Assembly: GCF_022539665.2 (NCBI RefSeq)
Contig: NC_081337.1
Coordinates: 1,046,239 to 1,110,238 of the forward strand
Direction: 5' to 3'
Length of the DNA: 64,000 bases
Source: Daphnia carinata
Taxonomy: Eukaryota > Arthropoda > Branchiopoda > Diplostraca > Daphniidae
Made by a program: the position numbers and the translations under genes. The notes beneath the pieces are model-generated. The model made no database searches. It was not told the origin of the DNA and worked only from the letters and a program-made list of their open reading frames with translations. Shown here one piece after another: positions 31,653 through 42,972 of this stretch (positions are counted from its first letter, which is position 1; every line of letters begins with the position of its first letter).

Positions 31653-33397
31653 TGGATTCATATGAAGCGTGTAACGTGACCTAACAATCTTCGCGTTTTA
31701 GCCATGGGGTTGCGTTAGGTATGACGTGCGGTTTAGTTTTTTTTGTATGATGAAAAATGGTCAGAACAATCGAAACGTTTGATGTTTTCCTCTAAGTAAG
31801 TCACGTTTGACGTCGCAGTCTCATTTATATGTAGTACTCTGAATTCGATTTTCAATTCCATTGTTTTTCACCTTTCAGTTGGATCTCAATATCCCTTTAG
31901 ATAGATAATGTGAGATGGAGTTTTTAGTTTTTCTGCGGAGCCACGTAGTGCGTAATCGCCTTACTTGGCTGGACAAACTGGGATAGCTATAGACGAATTG
32001 CTGGCAACGTGTAGTTGTCTTCGTGTACCATTCTTGAAAAAGAGGAAAAAGAACTAGGAAAGGTGACACGTGTTCTAATGTGGCATATTTTAGGGTTTAT
32101 GGTGAAGCCGGCACCACTGACGACAGCCCAGTAACCAATAGCGTTGCACGCTTGTCAGTAATCAATTCTGTGTCCGTGCACCTAGTCGTACTGACCTCGC
32201 ATAACACAAAAGTCAACGAAAAAGTGAAAGGGTTACACCGGCTAAACGATTTGTCATAGTCCACGTAGTCCTGACATAAGCTTCCATAAACTAGGCATGG
32301 GCTGTAGTAATTGACTGTAAAAAGAATTAACTTATTGCAAAATTTTCGGGGTATTTTTTATTGCCAGAAATGCGTTTTATCTGCAATAGTAGAAAGCCAA
32401 AACAATCAGTGTAGTGTTAATGGAAAATCGAAATTTGGCTCAGTTGGTCTACTTTGTTTTACAGTATCGACATTCACATGACTCCATTTATTTTGTTACT
32501 TGTGTTAATTGTCTAGATTATGCTAGCACTAACTTTGAAAATTACCTAAACCATTACCACAAATTAAACAAAGCTTCAATCTTTTTAGATCCACCTTGAG
32601 CTGCGTAGGCTACTGCGTGTCACCAGAAACAGCAAGGCCGTGTTCGTTTGGCTGTAAATGGTAAGTAGGAATCGAACGCGAAAAATTATCCGATGCGTCA
32701 AATGAACAAATTTGATTGGGTTTACATTCTTGTATATGTAAACGAAATTGCTATAAGCGTGATATAAATACCATAAACTTCTTCGAGTTGGATCTCTTTT
32801 TAATAGTTTGCGTTCGCTGTCCTCTGCGCTCTTGGTTCTATTTCTGTTTAACGGTTTAGTAGTGCGAGTTGAAGTTCATTGAAGATTTTATTTACTATTT
32901 GTACCGTAATATATTATGGGCATTCTATATTCGTATGTTTAATACGTATATACGTGGTAGTATTTCTCCTTTTACTTATACACTGTGTTGAACCAATTCT
33001 CCATCTATTGAGATATTTTGGGACTGAAACCGGTAGTGGTTCCACTGGTGATGTCAGATGAAAGACGACATTTGCTGTTAGAGCCTCTACAGGTTTTTCT
33101 ACAGCTGATAGTGTATGAAGTAAGTAGGTCATTTCGACTTAAAGGAGGCTGATGCATTTTTCTCTTTAAGTGTGCTCATAGTTATTAAGAGCAAGTTATA
33201 TTTCTGATATTTAAGAAAACTTATGGTGAACTGGCCTAATGTAAGAGAAGTGCCGAGTTGTTGACAAACACGTTAGAAAGCCGAACTTAATTGTATGTGA
33301 TATTTTGTAAAATTATTTGTTTAATCCTTAATGTTTTTGGTAAATTGTGTCATTCTCTGAACAGGTACAAACTCTTTAAGACAAAGACTTAGCCAAC
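31653..33397. other. CDK12-EAF interval with possible EAF leader exon
   Basis: No independent gene recognised. An acceptor CTGAACAG lies just before 33365 and donors GTAAGTAGG follow 33119 and about 32660, so EAF probably has one or more non-coding 5' exons here. 32094-32134 could be an alternative last exon of CDK12. Confidence 0.4.
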
Positions 33398-34756
33398 ATG
33401 GCTGATAAGTTGGGGCTTGGGCCTGAAATTAAGGAACTTCGTTTGGGTAGCAGTTTTACCAACCCAAGGGGATCAGCATTTCATACCTTTCGATGTAATT
33501 TCTTTACTCATCTTTTCCCATTAACACAAAAAGTTTGACTCTATGTTGCTTTTCAGACGATTTTAAGCCAGCAAGTGTGGATACCAGTAAAATGGCCACT
33601 GTTGACATATTACCAAACAACGAAGTTAATGTGACTGTCCCTCACTGTGATGGTGCAGGAACTTCACAAACTTCTGTCTTTAGAGGTCCCAAAAAACCGT
33701 ACACAAAGGAATGTGTACTAATAATTGATCACAACACAGGTGAAATAACATTGGAAAGGTTGTCCCACAATATCCAGCTAAAAAAAACAAGGTATCTTGC
33801 CACCTAGTTTCCTTTTTTAAATTTTTTATTATAGAAATTACCTTTTGAACATTTAGGGCTGAAGGCACTGGTAAAGCCGGAAGATCATCATCACCAGTTG
33901 ATCTAACACCACAGCAACCACAGTACTATTCTCAGCAAAAGAAGTCATCTCCATTGCAGAAATCACCAACATCTTCTTTTTCACCTCCCACTCCCTCTCC
34001 CCCATACAAGTAATTTTTGTCTTTTTAATTTTTTGCGGGTGTATGTTTTATTTCATTTTATTTTAGAATTTTTTTTTTTTTTTTTTTTTAAATTTATTTA
34101 TTTGTTATTTGTTTATTTGTTTGCCTGTTTCTGATATGGATAGGCTTTTGTTTTGTTTTTTTTTTTGTTTATTTTACTTTTTTTTTTTTTTTTTTTATTG
34201 TTGTTGCAGCTGCTGCTGCTGTTGCTCTTTTGTCTTTTTGTGCACCTTAGTAATCAAATCCTTATTTAATGCTTTTCAGTCCGACGCAAAAAAATTCTCC
34301 CAAACATGTTTCTGGATTTCCTATGAAGAAAAGCAGTTCATCTCCACACCAGCTTGTAGCTAATTCCAGTGTAGCACCAGCGTCAGGTAGCATGCCTCTA
34401 TTGGATGACTTAGACCTGATAACGGAAGGGCCTCGACAAGAGGTTAGTGTTTTTCATTGTTTTGAAAATCACCTGAATATCAACGACCATGCATGTTTTA
34501 GGTTGCACCGACAGTTGGAGTGTTATCCGACAGTTCTAGCGACAGTGGAAGTGATTCAAGTTCGGATTCTAGTGAATCGGATTCTGATTCTGACTTGGAG
34601 GATACTCATATTCCTAATGAGCGAAATAATGGAAGCCCGGTTATACCGAAGGAACCCATGTCCATATCGAATTCTTCCCTAGCGCATTTGTCGATGCCTT
34701 CCCATTTGCTTAGCGAAGATTTGAGGTTGTCGGATTCCGGGTCGGAGAGTGACTGA
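33398..34756 (+). CDS. Eaf: ELL-associated factor (EAF), 5 exons
   Basis: EAF binds ELL and stimulates RNA polymerase II elongation in the nucleus. Exons: 33398-33494, 33557-33791, 33857-34009, 34280-34442, 34502-34756; 300 residues. The N-terminal EAF domain is clear: LRLGSSFTNPRGSAFHTFR, YDFKPASVDTS, FRGPKKPYTKECVLIID, and TGEITLERLS followed by KKTR. The C-terminal half is Ser/Pro-rich with an acidic Ser-Asp stretch (SDSSSDSGSDSS) typical of the transactivation region. ATG context is CAACATGGC. AATAAA follows at about 34759. Intron 3 is T-rich with a short CTG run. Identity secure. Confidence 0.93.
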
Positions 34757-35857
34757 AAATAAATTCAAATCCGTGTTGTTTGAGACAAGAGATTGCCATT
34801 GCTACCTCTTCCAACATGGAGACGAATCCCAAACGTCATCACATTTGCTATATCGTGTGGGCTCATTGTGAAGTTGTAAAGCTGGAGGCAACGGTCATCG
34901 ATTTCATTTTTGTGGAATACGGATTATTCTTCAAAGAAAATGAAAACCTTTGTGCCTTTGGAATCGGCGATGACCTGCACATTCACTCATTCGTTATAAT
35001 GGTTTATCTGCTGTTGATTGTGGTGTCTTTTTATGTGATCGCGCTGCTTCTATCTTTCTAGTGTGATTTACCTCGGGATGTGGTTTGAATACATGAATGG
35101 ATTACAATTTCTTATATTAACAGGAAATCTTTCAGAAATAAACTTTTTAAATAATACTGTTTAGGTATTAGCATGGGTTGAGTGTAGCCATGAAAAAGCT
35201 AGTCGAAAGGGAAGAAATGATTGTTATAAGGACACGGAAGCGTTATTGGACCGAACAAACTAAATTTCTTTCGGGATTGGTTTCGAGAATCGTGTACCAA
35301 AAGACATGAGTCTATTGGTAATCCAATGGTGTGGAAGCCAACGGTAATAGTAATACGTGATGTCTCCAAATACATAGAACTAAAATAATAAGGTCTAAGT
35401 TAACCTAGTAAGTTGTACGTTTTTTCGGCTGTAGGAAACCGGCTTGCATTGTTGCTGGAAGGCGAAAAGAGAGCGGTTGAAAGAAAGGACCCACTGCTGT
35501 CCAATGGCGCGCGCTCTCTGCCTTGTGCTAGTAAAAATGCTTGCCTGATTTATTTATGTTCATGGAATTGACGGTGGTTAGCAGCAAGACTGTGATTCCG
35601 GTCAGACGCTGATCCAACTTGTCGGATAATCGGCAACGCTGCCTTAGCATACCTGTGGAGCACGGAAGGGCCATACTTTACGGCATGATACTTTGTCCCT
35701 CATTTAGCAACGATACAGTCGTGTGTATTGGTTCTCTGCTGACCCCCAAGTGTTTGGTCGCAGCATAGCTGTTATAGCTCGCACACGCTCAAGCCTTGTC
35801 CATACACTGGTGTCTTTCTTTTAAATCGGTGTTTACAGACGACATTTTCAAACGAAA
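34757..35857. other. EAF 3' region and deacetylase 5' flank
   Basis: Holds poly(A) signals near 34759 and 35137. An open stretch at 34817-35061 would encode 81 residues ending in a hydrophobic tail. No homology is recognised, and it lies in the probable EAF 3' UTR. The rest shows no gene. Confidence 0.4.
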
Positions 35858-38800
35858 ATGAAAGTTTTTATGTTGGTGTCTCTTGTTTTAATCTGGACAA
35901 ATTGTAAGTACTGTGATTCGTTCCGATTCTGAATTTACATAATAAGAGACATTATTTCTATAAAAGTCACTCTTTCTAACTTGATGGAAGCTCAAGTTTT
36001 ATAGCACGAGTAATAATACATAGCGGTGTGTTGTGAAACTAGGGAAAGAGGAAAACGAGGTCAGCTACGCATCTTAACAAAAACTCGCTTTCCTACATCA
36101 ACTTTCACGATTTTGATCATTCCATCTAAGATTCGTCGTCTGTCTAACATTAATCCTTGTTTCCATTTCAAAATTGTTGTTACTACACTAAGGGTGAAAA
36201 GTATTTTTCTAACTCTGTACTGTTCATAAAAACAAGGATTCCATTCTTCAATTGCTGAATTTAGTTCTAGACAAAATCTACTTTTCATTAATTTTTATTG
36301 CGTATGTTTCTGTTATTTAAATTTTTTCTCGTTGCATAATAGTTGGAGCGTGTGAAATCAAACGAAAACGACGACAAAGCGAAGACTATGTGTGTCCTGG
36401 AAGCAGTGGTAACTACGCTGACCCCAAATCCTGTCGCCGATTTTATCAGGTAAATCGCCTTTGTGGTCTGTCAAGGTTATGAGCACACAGCTTTCACATC
36501 AAAATATTGCCCTATGGTTAAAAGAACTGCATTACCCCCATATTGCTTTCTGTGTGAATTTTGCGCTTATTATCGTAGAGCATGATACTTTCTTTTACCT
36601 TTTACAAAAAAAGGGAAAAGCGTTCCATGGGAAAGTGGTAGAGGGCTCATTGAAAATTGTTACGCAGTAAGCCTAACACACACGCAAGACCAATTACTCG
36701 GTAAACCTTCATTCAAAGAGTTTTTTAAATCACTAAATTTCATTTGACGAATGGAGAGTAAAGGGTACTAGTGTGTACGTGCATTCTCCTAGAAGATTAT
36801 GATAGGAAATGTTTCCCCGGGAATGGTGACTTTCAGCTGTAATGCCGACTCGGTGGCGAAGCCTCACATTAAAATGTGTTCTAAATTTACCAAACAAGAC
36901 AACACGAAAATTTCAGAAAGTCATGCGTATTGCATGCTGGCCATGATTCCTATTTAACATTTAAAACAACGAGGTCATTTTAGAAGACCTTGCCGCTATA
37001 ATACAAAGTTCCGGGTTTGCTCCCTTATTGATGGCAGTTTAAGGACAAGGTTAGGGCTACTCGGTTCCTGGCGACAAAACGGTCACAAGCATTGTGAAAA
37101 CGATCGCGAACATATTTAGCTACTTAGCAGGCTAATAGCGATACCAGCTACGAGTAGGAAATAACGGTGTTTTGTGGTTTTGTTCGCTAATCGCTAGCAT
37201 TTATAGCGATTGCTTAACGTTGCGATTCTTTGCTTCTTCACATACAGACTGACGCATTCAATTATTGATATGTTGTGGATAGGCTAACTGCACATCGAAC
37301 AATCGAGGTTCAGTAAACAAAGCCGTGTAGTGTGTTATGCAGCTAATGAGCCTTTTACTATAGCCTGTACTACACCAACAACAGCAATATAAACGGTCGA
37401 AAGTGGAAACTCTGTTGCATCTAATAATCTGATCAGTGCTCACGTCTCCACGTACACCGGATGCATTACCAATAAGGCACTTTTTGTTTTCGAACCATCG
37501 ACCTTGTCGCGAAAGATTTGATATCTCTGACCTTCCTTCCTTTCCTCTTCCACCAACTGAGGATTTAGCTTAATTTAAACACACACGGAATGGAACTGCA
37601 AGGACGTAAAGGAATCACTGTTCTATGTATGTAATACTTTGAATGTTTAGATGCTTAACAGCCATGGATATAAAAGAGCCGAAAAGGAGTATAGCATAAA
37701 TCCGCATAACGAAGGCCACTGGTAAGCGGCACTGCCGCGCCAGATAGCATAAGGATTCCAGATAATTGTGCACATTGTGGTCGATTTCCTTGAAAGACTA
37801 ACTAGTTCACTTTCACCTCAATGATTGCAGTGTGTAGAAGGTCATCCGTTTCTGAGCCGCTGTCCCTCCTCTCTCTCTATTTTGACGACATCCAAAAACT
37901 TTGCACCTTCAAAAACGAAGCTGTTTGCGGTCCAGTTGCTACAAGTAAGAACATTTCGATTATACATGTTTGATTACAGAGTTGCGTCGTTTTTTTCCTA
38001 GAAAAAGGCTAAACATAAAAATGAAAGAAAAAAGCATTGCAATATAGAATTAAAATTCCTAGGAATTTTTCCGCTGTCATCTGCGAATGGCGCAAAATAT
38101 GCTGTATCAAACCTGTTTCAGTTTCAATTAAATGAAATGGGAAGAGTTCATTATCATAGTTTTTTTAATGAAACTTCGAACTCCAACGAAGCATGCATAA
38201 ATCCAAAGTAGACCCTCATGGACTAAACTAAGAACTTTTATTCCTTAAACAGCTCCAGCCCCACTTATCGTCGAAGAGGTCGATCGGGCTCGTAAATGTG
38301 ATCCAGCTAATTGCGAATTACCTAACTGCTTTTGCTCAAGCGATGGGTAAGTGCTACAATCCTTGTTCTAACCAGCTACCGTACACCAACATCCGACAGC
38401 ACTTGTAAGAAGGAAATTAGCATGCAAGGAAAAGTGAATTAATTCCTTTACCTGGACTTGATTTCCTTCAGACGGTTATTGGTGGCCACACAAGACTGTA
38501 TATGAAGTATACTCGGTTCTGTAAAAACATTAATTATTGGTTACCACGGAAATGAAACGAGTCAGCAAGGTTGATAGTTTCAGAATCTGAACGAGTGGTT
38601 TTTGTCGAATGTCGTTCCTCATCGACGCCCTTTTGTAAAAAATTAGCAAATTTTGTTACCGTGGAACCAGTTTAATGGCCGTGTCTAATCTGAAATAGCT
38701 TAAATTGAAGAGTCACACGTGAACATTAACCAAACTTTTAGCATGGGGAGTAAATAACATTTTATTTTTTATTTTATTTTTCAGGACACAAGTGCCCGGC

Positions 38801-41006
38801 GGATTGAATCCTAAAGAAGTAATATTTATTTATTTTTTAAGTTATATATTTATTTTTTATTATTGCCATTTTAAGATAAGCCTAGTTTAGTTAATCGCAT
38901 ACACCGAAACCAGAAATGATACGGGTAATCAGAGTTTTTTAAATAAAATATATAGATTCCGCAAATGGTACTGATAAGCATGAGTGACACAGTGAACAGC
39001 AACAATTATGTGGATTTTCACAAGGTAAGAAAATTGCTACCAAAATTATCTTTAGAGAATTCACAATGAAACTAAACAGCATTTTGAAAATAGGTGTTTG
39101 AAAAAAGACTGAATCCAAATGGTTGTCCGATTTTTGGTACTTTCTTTGTAGCTCATGGTAATAGCAAGAATTACATAAGGTCGATGTACTATATTAATCA
39201 CGATATTCTTTTTTCTTTTCTTTGTAATAGAATTCTCAAATTACCAGAATATTCAACAGCTGCACCATGAAGGTTTCTTTCTTTGTTTTGTGTTTTAGCA
39301 GACAAAATTTCTTATGACAATTTTTTATTTTATGTAGGACACGAAATCGCTACCTACAGTATTAGGTCAGTTAGAAATCAACCATGCATTTTCAAAAAGA
39401 CGCTTTCTACGTTTTTCGTTACCTTTTTTTTCCCACAGCCATAGGAAAAATTTTGACACCTTGGGATATGACGAATGGGTACAGGAACAAATTGGAATGA
39501 GAGAAATATTACAGGTTTTCACAAATTAATGAAAATTCGTACCTTACCGCTTCATTTTGGTGGTTTAACTATTTTTACGTTGTAAAAGAATTTCGCAAAC
39601 ATTTCAAAACATGACATTTTTGGAATGCGAAGTCCCCATTTGAAACCGGGCTACAATACGCAATATGAGGTGTTGGTTGACTACGGATACGTCTGGGACT
39701 CATCTGCCTCGGTACCGCCTCTAAAACTTCCCGTCTGGCCAGTATGTACAATATAGTTCAATGCAAAACAAAGTTATGACCATGTCCTAAATTATAATTA
39801 GTAACATTATATTCTGAATCATTTACAGTATACATTAGACTATGCTATCCCACATGAATGTCGATCTGGGACATGTCCAACTCGCTCATTTCCTGGTACG
39901 TATGTTATCCCTAAAAAGCAAACAGCAAGCCCTGTCTTGTTATTAGTTAACAAAAAGTCATCCTCTTCATTTCTCTGCAGGAATATGGGAATTCCCTCTA
40001 AATTCTCACTATATAAGCTCTTTCGACGGCGGATACTGCCCATTCATGGATCAGTGTGTCCTTCATAATTTGGACGAAAATGTACTCCAGTTGATTTGAC
40101 TCGTCTTTTGACTCACTTTTGATGACGAGATATCTTATTGTATGCAGGATATTGTCATTTGGTTGAAAGAAGACTTTCTTCGATATTACGACGGTAATCG
40201 CGCGCCATATCTGATGGCTTTCCACACATCGTGAGTTTACTTTCCATTGTCACCTTTACTAGAGCTTGTTTCGATTCGTTTTTCCGTTAATGTCAAGCTG
40301 CTTTAAATCGTTCAGCACACTGCAGAAAAAAAATATCTGAGTTCGTGTAATAACACAGCGGAATATTTTCGTTCATTTTTTCTCTAGATGGTTTCAACAT
40401 AAGACACTTGTCCGTGGGCTCCATCTCTTTATTGATTGGCTGGTTGAAACGTATGTCGATTTTTCGTTTCTTGGTTTGTTTCTTTAGTTTTAAAGCAGAC
40501 ATTTGTTATCTTAGGCCTGACGTATGGTTTGTGACACACACCCAAGGTATAATAACACCAAGTTTAAATTTTTAAATAAGAATTTTTCGATTACCGCATT
40601 GGTTTTCAGCGCTATTTTGGATAACGGAACCGAAAACGATTAAGCAAATGGGAAGCGTTTATCAACCATGGGATTGCAAAGAACGCCTCGTGCCTCCTCC
40701 ACCGTGTAATCTAGCAACCAGCTGTCCTTTATCGTTTAAAGGCGAAAACGTTACAGAAATCAGGTAAGTTCCAACCTTTCTTTCTATTGCAATTGGATTG
40801 TAAAACAGACTACTCCTTATTCTTTTTATTTAGATATATGGCCTCCTGTTCTCCGTGCCCGAAAGTTTACCCTTGGTACTCTATGATACTTCTTTCACCA
40901 TAGCTTCCCATTGTTTAATCAAGTTTTATTTTATAGGTTGGGCGATGCAAAAGGAGCAGGGTTGCCTCAGAAAGACGTTTACAAATCAGATAATCCTAGT
41001 CTTTAG
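35858..41006 (+). CDS. Chitin deacetylase-like protein (CBM14 + polysaccharide deacetylase), probably inactive; frame broken in exon 3
   Basis: Secreted cuticle or gut-lining family protein. Nineteen exons: 35858-35903, 36343-36449, 37831-37944, 38253-38346, 38785-38818, 38956-39024, 39094-39157, 39231-39272, 39338-39365, 39439-39514, 39589-39741, 39829-39895, 39981-40081, 40148-40230, 40388-40450, 40515-40546, 40610-40763, 40834-40875, 40937-41006. Signal peptide MKVFMLVSLVLIW, one CBM14 chitin-binding domain (FYQCVEGHPFLSRCPSS), then a deacetylase fold (RSPHLKPGY, WDSSAS, FHTSWF). No LDLa module is seen between the two domains. The metal/catalytic motif usually TFDD reads SMSD, and the HxxxH motif starts with Tyr (YSISH). 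Exon 3 holds two extra bases in a CT run near 37870-37880 that throw the frame; without them the total is 478 codons plus stop. Could be a decaying paralog, a pseudo-enzyme or an assembly error. Confidence 0.87.
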
Positions 41007-41621
41007 GAATTTTAGAGATTGACAAAATGTGGAGATTAAAAGAAGTCGGACAAGCAAAACATGCAAACATTATGTATTGCTGCATGTGCAAGATAGTAAA
41101 TACACTTTGAACACTACTAAACGTCACAGCCGAACACCTCAGCTAACGTCTAGGAAGCCATTTTTCCAGAACGTCTTTATACTTGACCCTCTCTATAAAA
41201 AAAAATTAAATAAAAAATAAAAATTTAAAACAAAAATATATGCAAGTTTACAAATTCTCTTTTTTCACATATTAACTTATTGGATAAGAAAAGTAAAGAA
41301 TGTTAAAGCCTTTCCCCATAGTTTTCATGAGCGCATATCACACGAATAGACTATTAAACGGTAATACGACTCTAGCAAGAGGCTTTCGCTAACTGTTACG
41401 GCCCAAACAAAGTTTCACTCGACATGAAAATTACACTTGGCAATGATTGGCGGGTCGATGGAATTCACACAATCGCTTCAAGTGGAGACCACTTCGTCTT
41501 CCCAGAGCCACAACAGGTGTAGATGTGTACGCTACGTACAACTACGTAGGCTACATCTGTTAGTTGGGAATTTCAATTACCTGGTTTTCATTTTTTAACT
41601 GGCTCTGAAAATTAGGATTAC
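41007..41621. other. Interval between convergent genes
   Basis: 3' flanks of the deacetylase-like gene (+) and the NDUFC2-like gene (-). AT-rich, no further gene seen. Confidence 0.45.
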
Positions 41622-42431
41622 TTACCAAATTTTAAGCAAACTATGAATCACTTGACCCCACTTTTCCAAAATATATTGTAATTGATTTAACAAACACGCT
41701 GAATACGGAAACGTTAACGAAGAGATAACAAGAAATTTGCTTTCACAAAGTTAAAGAGTGTGTGATATACAAGAAAATGAATGTTTTTGTGAAAACTGTT
41801 TCACACACTGTTGTAAAAATGCTGTAAAAACTTCATACCAGTTTCAGGAAAATCATCCGGATGGCTTCGCAGGTAATGAACCAATATGGCGTCGCGTTTG
41901 GCGTTACGGTTCTCCAACATTTGGTCTGCATATAGTCCAACTGTGGAAATGTTATTAAGCATATTTAGCATTACAAATCATTAAGTATGCATGATTTTTT
42001 GTTGTTTGACACTGCAATATTGCTAGTTTACCATGTATGTGTGGGCATACTAGGGAAATCAGAAAAAGAATTACCTGGTACACCGATAGCAATAAAAGCA
42101 ATATGGCGTTGGATACCTATAAGAAAAAAATAATTTGTATTGACGTAAAGGGTTCCATTACAAGTAGAAAGAAATCAAATAAAACAGAAAGCAATGTCTC
42201 AAATTTTGCGCTTTTAGTATCTAGCAAGCCAGTAACTTATACAAAAAACTGTTCTTTTTACTTACCACTCATGACTGGCCTTCTTTGGAAATAATTCGTG
42301 ATTACCGCAATCCCAAAACCCAATGCTCCGAAAAATGTGGGGCTGTAGAGTTTCGAAATAGTTGTACGACTGTCCCAAGTCAAGTTTCGAGTAAATAGTT
42401 CCAAATCGGAACGTGTTGAGGGGTTTTCCAT
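41622..42431 (-). CDS. NDUFC2: NADH dehydrogenase (complex I) subunit C2-like, 4 exons
   Basis: Small accessory subunit of respiratory complex I in the inner mitochondrial membrane. Minus-strand exons: 42266-42431, 42075-42116, 41839-41940, and tentatively 41622-41698; about 128 residues (human NDUFC2 has 119). The first exon ends YSPTFFGALGFGIAVITNYFQ-RRP, matching the family's first membrane helix and Arg-Arg-Pro. The second gives GIQRHIAFIAIGVP; the third ends HYLRSHPDDFPET, like the family's HPEDFP motif. All three introns used have GT-AG ends and consistent phase. The final exon is uncertain: the favoured reading contains YILEKW, the alternative acceptor near 41605 gives a much shorter end. 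Divergent to RRM1. Confidence 0.7.
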
Positions 42432-42972
42432 TTCTAGAAGACCAGGGAATTAATGATTTTCTTGCCATATAACATATTATTTTTAGTTACCAAAAAATAG
42501 TTGCTATATTTCGACACTAACAGCCTAAAACCTCAAATATAGATCCCGATTTACAAAGAATGGTGTGTCGTCTGCAACTAGGACTTTGCGAACGCATAGA
42601 CCGTTGCCGTTATTTTGGGAGATTTACGACATATTTAAAATTAATAAATACATTGAAGCCTTACATATATATTTTGTATTAGATCTCTTTGATATATGAT
42701 AAAATTAATGAAAACGAGTTTAATGTTGAATCAGCTGTTATCATGCCACGCTGTTTCCTTCTTGGCGGGAAGGAACACAAAGCACGTGTGATATGTCGTA
42801 AGATAATCGCAACTTCCCTGTCAGTTAATATTCAGTCTGTTCGTATCCTCTGAGCGCAGTCAAACGGTTTACGCTGTTTAGTGTGGCAGGACATTGTCTA
42901 CGTTTGTGCCTCTCTCTTAACCAGAACAATAATTGAAAACGTAAATATTTAGCGGAAGCTGAGCTTTTGAAA
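42432..42972. promoter_or_regulatory. Divergent promoter interval between NDUFC2-like gene and RRM1
   Basis: 541 bp between the two start codons, which face away from each other. No TATA box is obvious, and 5' UTRs must lie within it. A shared promoter is inferred from arrangement only. Confidence 0.45.
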
